Below, one piece after another: positions 55,873 to 64,000 of a stretch of 64,000 nucleotides of DNA. The position numbers were made by a program, and so were the translations under genes. The stretch is from Vandiemenella viatica (taxonomy: Eukaryota; Arthropoda; Insecta; Orthoptera; Morabidae), in assembly GCA_031002005.1 (NCBI GenBank), contig CM061919.1, positions 15,323,687-15,387,686 on the forward strand, given 5' to 3'. The first letter of the stretch is position 1. Each line of letters begins with the position of its first letter. Below the pieces are notes generated by a model that saw nothing but the letters and a program-made list of their open reading frames with translations, was not told the DNA's origin and ran no database searches.

Positions 55873-56282
55873 CAGGGAGTTAAAAAAGTGTAAAATATTT
55901 TGGGAGGTGATAGCATGCATCAAAATAAGGGTAAAATGTCTAATAAATATCGGATCGTAAACGCATAGTTTCGGAGTTAATTACGCGTCCGTACTGTAAC
56001 GCCACCCACGACATTGTGTGCCTCTTCCTTCCGGCGTAAGGAATCACGCACTGTTTGAAACTGTCTTGGTTGATCCTGGAGGTCTTCAGTACGTGTCATC
56101 ACGTACAGGATCAACCAAAACAGTTTCAAAGAGTGCATGATACCTTACGCCAAACGGCTGAGACATGCAATGCCGTGAATGGGCGTTATATTGCGGATCT
56201 AATATTAACTCCGACTCAATGCGTTTACGATCCGATCTTTATTATCACCTCCTAAAATACTTTACACTTTTTAAACACCCTG
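55873..56282. mobile_element. Foldback MITE, 410 bp, near-perfect palindrome
   Basis: The ends CAGGGAGTTAAAAAAGTGTA and, complemented, CAGGGTGTTTAAAAAGTGTA pair. Pairing continues inward (GGGAGGTGATA; CGGATCGTAAACGCAT; CGTAAGG) to a centre near 56100, where TTTGAAACTGT...TTGGTTGATCCTG meets CAGGATCAACCAAAACAG. TATA flanks both ends, consistent with a TA-type target site. No coding capacity. Confidence 0.85.
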
Positions 56283-56671
56283 TATAATAAGTTGTGTCTG
56301 TATATAAAATTTATTATCAGATCATACACAAACTGACTGCGAGAGAAACAAAGGCGGAGCGACCGATGTGACATTACAAAGAGATAAACGCGTTATCCGT
56401 CTGTCTTTTACCGTTCGGTTAGTTTTTAAAATTTCATGAAAAAATATGTTATTTATCTCGAAAATAGTATCCTATGTCCTTGTCAAATTACACCTATATC
56501 AGTTTAACCGTTCAGTCGTGAAAGAGTAACAAACAGAGAGATAAAGTTACTTTTGAATTTATAACATTAGTGTTGCTGGCGAAATAAAATAATGAAAGGT
56601 TCGGTATGAACCTCGCCCTGAGAGTAAGGAAGGTGGGTATAGTGGTGAAGTATTTACTACGATTGCCTCAG
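56283..56671. other. Spacer, no gene seen
   Basis: No supportable feature. Confidence 0.35.
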
Positions 56672-56683
56672 TCATACGCCCGC

Positions 56684-56925
56684 ACCGAGCAGGGCGGTGT
56701 AACGGTTAGCGTTCTCGCCTCGCATTCGGGAGGACGGCGGTTCCAGATTTGGGTTTTCCATGGTTTCCCCAAATCACTCCAGGCAAATGCCGGGATGCTT
56801 CCTTCAAAAGGCCATGGCCGAATTCCTTCCCATTCCTTGCCCCCATCCTTGCCTCCCATCCTTTCCCGTCTCTAAAGACCTCGATGTTAAAAAGAAACGT
56901 AAAGCAGTTACAAAAAAAAAAAACC
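56684..56925 (+). mobile_element. tRNA-derived SINE, B box deleted
   Basis: ACCGAGCAGGGCGGTGTAAC and CTCGCCTCGCATTCGGGAGG are followed by GCGGTTCCAGATTTGGG, so about 20 bp covering most of the B box are lost. The tail is poly-A. The target duplication is TCATACGCCCGC (56672-56683, 56926-56937). Same subfamily as 41597-41845. Confidence 0.92.
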
Positions 56926-56937
56926 TCATACGCCCGC

Positions 56938-58317
56938 AGAGTTACAAGTTTACTGTGTAATTTCCTGTAGAAAACTGCATTGAGATTGGTACAAAACTGC
57001 GCTCCATCTTGTCGCTCCAGGGTAAGGATGACTGGCTAGGGCACGTCACGTGGAGGGCATGTAGCGTTCTAATTGGCCAGTTGGATACGGTCTTACTAGT
57101 ACGTTCCAGAACATTACGAACTGCGTGTCCCACGCTAATCTGCTGTCTCTGTGTCCTTGAATGTGGAACTCAAGTAACTGAGTACACGGTTTCAGGTTAA
57201 ACGCGTCCCCACCGGAACGACCGCTCGGGGGCTGGCTTGTACTGCACTAGAATATTGCGAGTAGCTAACAAACCATTGCAACATACTACAAGTCTACAAG
57301 AGAGATGCTATAGGTAAAACGCAAGCGTTTAAAAAGGGGTGAAATGTTAGTTGTTGACCAACCTTGTAACGGAGGGTCTTTAGCTGCTCGAATCGGCGAA
57401 AATATCACAGTTTGAGAAATCATTCTAAGAAGTCGTCGAAATATCATTCAAGAAGTTTTGGAGTAGTGGAATGACTTTTATCCCAGGTAAGCAGACATGA
57501 AGTAAAGGGATTAGAAAGCATAGTTGCCAAATTCGTGCCTCGACTGCCGACAACACAGAAAAAACAAGATCGCTTGGAAACAGGCTGTACTTTCAAGGAA
57601 GAGCTGAGAAGTGATCCAAAGGTTTTCTTCAAGGTCATCACAGGTAGCGAATAATGGTGGTATGGCTTCGACCCTGAAACGAAGTAACTATCGACCCAAT
57701 GGAAAGCTCCGAGCTCGCCTCGTACCACAAAAGCAAGGAAAATGAAATCAAATTTCAAGACAATGGTGATTTGATTGTTCGATGTATAAGAAGTTGTCTA
57801 TTTAGAGTTTTTTTCACAGCGTCAGACAGTTAACCAGACCTTTTACCTTGACGTTTTGAACGTAATGTGCTACGGAAACGGCCTGATTTGTGGAAATCGG
57901 AAGAATGGTTCTACCATCACACAGACCTCTTTGTTTGCCTAATATTTACGAAATTCTGTCGAACGAAAGACTGGACAAGTTGGTCAGTTCCAATGCATAG
58001 ATCTTCGAAAGGAATTGATTGTATTTTTTCAAAAAATTAAGTACATGAAATTTAAAAAAAAAGTAGTTCGTTTTCATTTGTGTATTCCTTCGTGATGTGC
58101 GCATCGCAAAGCAAAACCATTGCGTTACATCCATAAATAAAAATAGAAAAATAGAAAAAAGAGACAATCGAGCAATGTAAAATGTATGTCAATGACAATT
58201 TTTGACGCGGATGTTGGCATTCCCATAAAAACAATTCACTGGAGAAATTTTTATGACGGGGTGTTGTAGTTAGCACTAGGGACTGGCGTCCAGACTATAG
58301 GATTTGAATTAACAATT
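56938..58317. other. Spacer, no gene seen
   Basis: Frames are short and lack motifs. The stretch 57330-57480 is mildly open but unrecognised. Confidence 0.35.
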
Positions 58318-58553
58318 ACCGGACCGAACGTGGTGGATGAGCGGTAACTCGCATTCGGGATGACGCGGGTTCGAATTTCCGCCCAGCCATCCAGATTTGG
58401 GTATATCATAGTTTCCTCCAATCACTCCAGGAGAACGCATGGATGGTTCCTTCAAAAGGCCATGGCCAAATTTCTTCTCTTTTCCTGGCCTCAATCCTTT
58501 GCCGCCCCTTATGATCTCTACGCCGACGCGGCGTAAAGCCAGATATAAAAAAA
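58318..58553 (+). mobile_element. tRNA-derived SINE
   Basis: ACCGGACCGAACGTGGTGG, with an internal loss between A box and CTCGCATTCGGGATGACG, B box GGGTTCGAATTTCCGCCC, body, and CTACGCCGACGCGGCGTAAAG with a short A tail. Confidence 0.88.
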
Positions 58554-58699
58554 GATGGAAAAAACAGTTTAGAATATTTTCATTTTTGTAGGTTGCCATG
58601 TCTTGTTAGTTAAATGAATCATGATTAAAAATAATCTCCTCTGCATATAAATCATTGACATGGTAATGTTCCGAATGAAAAACAAGTGTGCGTGTTTCT

Positions 58700-59570
58700 T
58701 TTCTCGTTATGTGTGTGTCGGTAACAGGGGAGGTTCTGCTCATGTTTGGGGGACGCCAACCCCTGTGTGTTGTCATTAGATATGACGGATGGCAGAAAAC
58801 AGTCCCGTGACAGGACCACAGCTCCAGAGGAGCCTGGACTGTTTCAGTAAACAAATAAAACGGAAATCTGTATCCAAGAATGAAGGGTGAGGGGAAGCTA
58901 GGGAGTACAGCCAATAGGAAAAATTTGTGTTATTATTGTTAACAAAGGGCGGTTTTGTTGCGTGTCCCGAGCCAACCAGCGAGAAGAGCATCCCTCCAAA
59001 TACAGAGATTGGCAGACGTCATCAAGAGGGGGTGGGAAGCCACGCTTGGTCCTGCAGTACGGAAGACAAGGGGAACTGGGGGATTGCCTGCCGAGAGAGG
59101 TAGTTCGGCAGCCCAGCTGACCACGGGAGAGACAGCAGGGAGGCAGCCGGCCGGTGATGGACAGCTGGTCAACTCACCGACTGCACAAGTTAGATTTGCC
59201 TGCAAGGTAATCACCATTCAGAAAAAGGAACTTTTGCATCAACGTCGTTTTACCCTAGTTATCGCCCCGAGACAGACTCTCTAGCTCCACAGAAAAAGTG
59301 ATGTACCCTTGTGTTCCAAAAATAAAATTTAATCTTTGTAAAATTTTGTAAAGTGAAAAAAAAAATTCAAGTGATTAAGTAAACCGTGAAGTCAGATTGT
59401 GAACCTTCTTTCAATTTATCCCATCCAGTCATGTAATGTGTTATTTGACTTGATTAATAATTCTAGTTGTTCAATAATTCATGCGTAAATAATAATACTT
59501 TGAGATCTGAATGTCGCTTCCCTCAGAATAGGGCACATTCCAGTCTCTGGCACCCACCTGATTTTTTTTA
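58700..59570 (+). other. Possible solo LTR with primer-binding-like site
   Basis: A GC-richer block starting TGTGTGTCGG contains an AATAAA near 59323. Close to its end are CACATTCCAGTCTC and TGGCACCCACCTGA, which resembles a tRNA-Lys-type primer-binding site. No gag, pol or second LTR is seen, so this remains a guess. Confidence 0.2.
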
Positions 59571-60096
59571 TACTTAATATTATTTGGAAATCAATGACAG
59601 GTAGCAAACGGCCACAGTGAGGTCGAAAAGTCGCTTTCCTAACATAGGGAACACTTCATCATCAATAAATGAAAAGAGGAAAGGCGGAATGATATTAAGT
59701 TATCTCTTAATAATACACAAATAGGAGCTAACAATGTCAATCAGTTTATTACAGAACGTGTGCAAATGCAAATGTAAGTTATATTTGACTTGCCGTTAAT
59801 CAAACAGAACATGAACAATTGACACAAAAAGTTATTAGACAAATATGGTGGTATTACATGTGGCAAAGACAATTAGAGTGGCTCACAAATAATTCTTAAG
59901 TAATATCTGCACGTTATTTGCACTTGCACAAATGTAAATATAGGAGGTTGACTACCAATGGTGGTGGCCCTGCTACCTGAAAGCCAACAACAAGCTTTGT
60001 CAGTCCTAGGTGAATTAGAGGAGAACACTCACATTGCTAAGCCTTTGAGAACCTAGCGAAGTTTTGAATAAAATACAAGAGACTCTAAATACATTT
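59571..60096. other. Spacer, no gene seen
   Basis: GGTCGAAAAGTCGCTTTCCT (59622) loosely repeats ATGTCGCTTCCCTCAG (59511). Nothing else. Confidence 0.3.
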
Positions 60097-60323
60097 ACCG
60101 AGCGTGGTGAGTAAGCGGTTAACGCTCTGGCCCGCATTTAGGAGGACGTGGGTTCGAATCCCCATCCGGCCATCCAGATTTGGGTTTTCCATGGTTTCCC
60201 CAAATCACTCCAGGCGAATGCCGGGATGCTTCCTTCAAAAGGCCATGGCTCCTTGTCCCCAGTCCCATCTCGCCTCTAATGATCTCGACGTCGACGAGGC
60301 GTAAAGCCCAAAGTAAAAAAAAA
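60097..60323 (+). mobile_element. tRNA-derived SINE
   Basis: ACCGAGCGTGGTGAGTAAGC, B box GGGTTCGAATCCCCATCC, body with a deletion after CCATGGC, then CTCGACGTCGACGAGGCGTA and A9. Close to the family consensus, so probably young. Confidence 0.9.
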
Positions 60324-61622
60324 TTTATCACCACTTCCTAGCAGAATGGATATTTCTCTGATGTACGGAAAATTAAAAGCGACGTATAACAGAATATGAT
60401 GGAAAATAGTGGTAACAAATGAGTGCGTGAGACTTCTGTACGTGGAAAAGTAAAAATGGAATAGCGAATAAGATGAAAAGGCGGGAAAGTACGCTAAAGT
60501 ATGTCTATCGGCCTCGAGTTTGGTTTCATGAAAACACGATTGGACGGCCCCGATCGAGAAAGCGGCAATACGAGGTTTCCTGCGGACAAGTTGACGTCGG
60601 GAGAGGCATTCAATCTTTGGGTCTCGACTCTGATCTTCTGGCCAGTGTTTGGACTTCAGCAACGCCTGATGAGCAGCTCCTGAGTGCCGAGAGCTGTTCA
60701 ACCCGTCTGTCTACAGCCAGGCGCCTCGCCAGGGGTGAATCTGCCGCCGCAACACGACAGCCGTCTCCGCGCTCAGCCGGGGTCACCTGTCATACCCCGC
60801 CACCGCCCACCACTCCTACCTGTTAACGGTAACGGAACATAACTCACGCCAAAACAGTTACACCAGAACTCAGTTTTCAAATGCCCATTAACGCCTGATA
60901 AATTTAACACCCTCCACTGAGCTAGACCAAACATGAATTGCTATGATCTTTTTCTGTAAATGAGTATTCTTAATCACGTATGTTTTGTTTGAAGAAATAA
61001 AGTTCATTTACCTTGATTTGCAAAACTGAAAATAAAGATGGGTTTTTCATTCTCTAGAATGATAACGTGAACTACCCTTTCCTTATTAAAATAATTTTGA
61101 TATACAAACATCAATATTATATTTCAATTTGAAATTAACAGTTTAGCATTAAAAAACACACACATTCTAACAAAAACAACCGGCAGATGATTTAAAAATG
61201 GCGCTATTTAAGCAAAATTCCAACCGAATTTAAGATTTCCTAACTTTGTAATTGGCATCACCACGGCGCAGTCGGTTGAAAATGTATTTTGATTTTCGGT
61301 GAATGGGGTTTGAATCGTGCACGGGGTTGGAAGTCATTCCACCAGCTGTAATCAAAGCACAAAGAACGAACCGTGTTGGTCACCGTCACATTGCCGTCTG
61401 GTATGGCGACTTTTTCTTCTAAACTTGCACACCGTGAAGTTCCCTATACATCGCCGTCAAACATGAAGTCACTCCTCCGGCTGTAGTCAACTCACAACGG
61501 ACCGTGATCGTCTGCGTATCTGCCGGACACAATGGCACTCTTAAATTTCCGCACTGTCACATGAAGTACGTACTACTGATCGGAACTTTAAGTCTGCGCG
61601 CGATATCTTACCCTAAGTCGTA
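60324..61622. other. Spacer with tRNA-like and duplicated segment
   Basis: 61263-61330 (CGGCGCAGTCGGTTGA, then GGGTTTGAATCGTGC) has weak A- and B-box resemblance. GAAGTCATTCCACCAGCTG (about 61332) and GAAGTCACTCCTCCGGCTG (about 61464) are two copies of a unit of about 130 bp. It could be a decayed SINE of a third kind. Confidence 0.25.
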
Positions 61623-61689
61623 TAGAGCTGTAAAAGTAACGAGAAATTCAGTACCCGTATGTATTCGTCACTAAACGAATCAATACCCG

Positions 61690-61880
61690 TTACTTTCGAA
61701 TCGTTACTTTCGGTACAATCGAACAATAGCATGAAACACTGTATCGAGTCGCGCCGCGTACGGGTTAACTTCGTTACTATCGTATCGTTTCGTTACTCGT
61801 TACTTTCGGTACAATCGAACACTAGCATGAAGCATCGCATCGCATCGTATCGCATACGGGACGACTTCGTTCGTACTTGG
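61690..61880 (+). repeat. Subterminal tandem repeat in hAT-like element
   Basis: CGTTACTTTCGGTACAATCG followed by AACAATAGCATGAAACA, and the same with AACACTAGCATGAAGCA, each then with a CGCATACGGG-like end. Subterminal repeats of this kind are usual transposase binding sites in hAT elements. Confidence 0.7.
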
Positions 61881-62229
61881 TAAAGTTTAAGTAAATTGTT
61901 TATTTAGTAAAATAAGTTTAGGTAAGTTGTTTGTTTGGATAAAACTTAAAGTAAAGTAATTAGCACATGGATCTTACGGAAAACCTCTAAATGTACACTT
62001 GATTTGCTGTAATGAATTTTATATTCGAAAGAATAATTTAATTTCAATTCAAACACCTGTTTGCACACACAAAAAAGACCCGACCTTTCACCTGAGTGTG
62101 GCATATCTAGTGACAATAACTAATGGCGAATAAAGTCATTGTACCTTGTTCTTTGAGTAGGTAATTCTGGAACTGCAAAAAGAGCTGCTAGATTATTATT
62201 TTTTTTAACTATCGCAGAATGCAATCAGT

Positions 62230-62640
62230 AACAGATATGATAATTAGCTGGAATAGGACAGGATGAGGGTGAAGAGGGTCATGGGAGTGTACAAGGCGTA
62301 TATTGATGATGAGGTATGGAAAAATATAGGTGTAAGAATTAAAAGGAATGTTTGGAAGGGAAAAGATGAACATGACCACAAGTTGGCATTCGATTTCAGG
62401 CACAAGGGTGTAGGAAGATTCTCTTTTATAGGTAAGGATGTCAGGGAGTGGAATAAGTTATCAAGAGAAATTATGAATAATTTACTAAAAACGTTGAAAG
62501 AATTTAAAGTTAAAATTTGTAAAGGGCAAATGTAGGTGGATGCAAGAAAGGGGAGGAAGATGAGTTTGTAAGTAAATTATGCACTGTAAATTTTAATTTT
62601 AAACAAAATAAAAACTACAAAATTAGTCTTTACGTTGTAA
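62230..62640 (+). pseudogene. LINE family X 3' end, 5'-truncated
   Basis: Open for about 90 codons: RVKRVMGVYKAYIDDEVWKN, DEHDHKLAFDFRHKGVGRFS, VREWNKLSREIMNNLLKTLK, then a stop after CKGQM. It is the best preserved C-terminus of this family in the window and lies inside the hAT-like element. Confidence 0.75.
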
Positions 62641-62790
62641 AAAATAGTTAGCTGCGAGAGCTGTAACGTGTTCTTATCTATACGACAAATGCGAGTAACG
62701 AAATGAATTTGTGAGTAACGATTCGGTACTTCGAGTCAGGCGACGAACCCGCTACTCAGTAACGAATAAATCGTTACATTTACAGCTCTA

Positions 62791-64000
62791 GAGTCGTAAC
62801 TTCTAATGATGTTATAACTTTGGAACTAAATTCAGCTTTGTTAAAGGACAACTGGTTTTTGTATTTTAACGATCTGAAAATAGTAGCCTCAAATTGGTCA
62901 GTATCATGGAAGGTTCAAAAGGGTCCAGAAAGCTTAACGTCTCTATCTGAAAGAAAACAATCAACAGACAGGTCACTGCGACTTTTGTACCAGTACCACG
63001 AAGGGAAGCATGTATTAGAACTGCACAGATGGCAATCTATGCCGTTTTGTTCTCTTTTAGGGAATATGAACACATTCTATACACTGAATTCTATAATTTA
63101 AAAGCTCGATGTGTATATGTGGTATTCGTATAAGTGTTTGTGATACAGTTGGAGTTGGTGAGGAGATGCATTTACATTAGTACTTATGAACATTTTCGAA
63201 AATTTTACAAATGAGCGCATTTTTACTAAGTTCAACAAAAATTTCAGAATTTATCAAAAACTTATTAACAGTTTTTACTCATTTCTAAAAAAAAAAATCA
63301 CAATTTACTTGATAATACTGTAGTGCCATTTACACGATTTTTGTACAATCTTCCTATATCGACCAATGGTTTTGAGATTGTACGAAGATGTCTTATATGC
63401 TTGTCGGTGTGTGGTGATATCCGTGTGTTGTTCATGTGTCTTGATGTTTTGTTGTATTTGTCTTGATGTCTGAGTGTTGAGTGCAGCCACGTACTTAAAA
63501 TGAGTAGAAAGGTATCAAGATAGAAGAGATAAATCAAATTTAACATCCCCGTTAGGCAGATAATTTCTGAACGTATGGTGTGTGGATTAGGTATATTGCT
63601 GCGTATCTATGTGCACTTACGTGAGAATGTTGTTCGGTGTGTGTGAGCTGACGTATGTTGGTAGATATCTTTCCATATATGAGTTGCTTACTGAAGATCC
63701 GCGTGTGATGTATAAATGTATTTGGTTTGTAGGCCGAGTTAATGTCCTTTGTGAGTAAGCGTCTCCAAGTGTGTTTATTTATGCTGCTGTGTTGACAAGT
63801 ATTGGCGGATGTCCGAATGTATTTGGTTGGTTTGTGTATAGACGAATGATTGTGGACGTGTTTTCGTGTGATTTTGTTACTGAGAGATCTGTGATGGGTT
63901 GCTCTCTGTGCGTGGCTGTATTAGATCTGCTTGGTTGTGATCTGCGTATGTGTGTAGGCGAGTGAAAATCTGTCTCTTTGTGTTTGTTAGTGTCTGTGTG
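62791..64000. other. Spacer, TG-rich to the end
   Basis: No gene seen. From about 63580 the plus strand is rich in TGTGTG/GTGTTT phrases, a low-complexity stretch that makes frames on both strands unreliable. Confidence 0.35.

Larger units (their letters stand above)
61623..62790. mobile_element. hAT-like element, 1168 bp
   Basis: Ends TAGAGCTGTAAAAGTAACGA and TCGTTACATTTACAGCTCTA are near-perfect inverted repeats. The flanks AAGTCGTA (61615-61622) and GAGTCGTA (62791-62798) agree at 7 of 8 positions, fitting an 8 bp hAT duplication. The interior holds two diverged direct copies of a unit of about 100 bp and a LINE fragment. No transposase. Confidence 0.8.

Noticed and set aside
58955..59284. 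109-residue open frame
   Set aside because: No motif, overlapped by a frame of similar length on the other strand, in GC-rich sequence where open frames are expected by chance.

Overview
This is eukaryotic, repeat-dominated genomic DNA with no recognisable intact host gene. AT-rich intergenic sequence, spliceosomal-looking introns, a tRNA-derived SINE at more than ten sites, R1-clade and CR1/Jockey-group LINEs, Tc1, hAT and PIF/Harbinger relics and Helitrons together point to an arthropod, most likely an insect with a large genome. I cannot fix the order from sequence alone.

Layout. 1-1470 is non-coding with diverged short tandem repeats. 1471-4874 is an old hAT element carrying a broken zf-TTF/DUF4371-type transposase, itself split by a 402 bp hAT MITE (1993-2394) with a perfect 8 bp target duplication. 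5270-12684 is the most unusual object: two near-identical inverted arms of about 1.75 kb around a 3.9 kb spacer. The spacer holds a chain of very short exon-like blocks (24, 45, 60 and 135 nt, each a multiple of 3 and all in phase 1), and the arms carry CTCF-like motifs in convergent orientation. A diverged partial copy lies at about 18640-20480. 12670-17700 holds a possible terminal exon, two more hAT MITEs with perfect 8 bp duplications, a SINE, a PIF/Harbinger MADF fragment and a LINE 3' end. 21.7-24.7 kb is CA-rich duplicated sequence.

25193 to about 31900 (minus strand) is a nearly complete CR1/Jockey-group LINE: PHD finger plus zinc-knuckle ORF1, then endonuclease and reverse transcriptase. 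A 2.16 kb Helitron complex (27392-29553) splits its ORF2. Removing the Helitron at its A|T junctions restores the reading frame across the insertion point. ORF1 and ORF2 are in the same frame, separated by a UAG in a context that matches a known readthrough consensus. 32770-33245 is a Tc1 relic. 34863-36520 is a 5'-truncated R1-clade LINE. 38203-38933 is a second copy of the small Helitron.

43127-45465 holds an alternating (dimeric) tandem array of roughly 165 bp monomers, probably inside a Helitron. 45.7-47 kb and 50.1-50.5 kb are relics of a second LINE family also seen at 17 kb and 62.3 kb. 53054-54235 is a Tc1 element with both TIRs and TA duplications. 55873-56282 is an almost perfect foldback MITE. 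61623-62790 is a hAT-like element with a LINE fragment inside it. SINE copies, many with clear target duplications, are scattered throughout. The remaining sequence shows no supportable gene.

The window therefore reads as layered transposon insertions. The nesting gives a relative order: hAT before the MITE inside it; LINE before the Helitron inside it; Helitron helicase before the small Helitron inside it.
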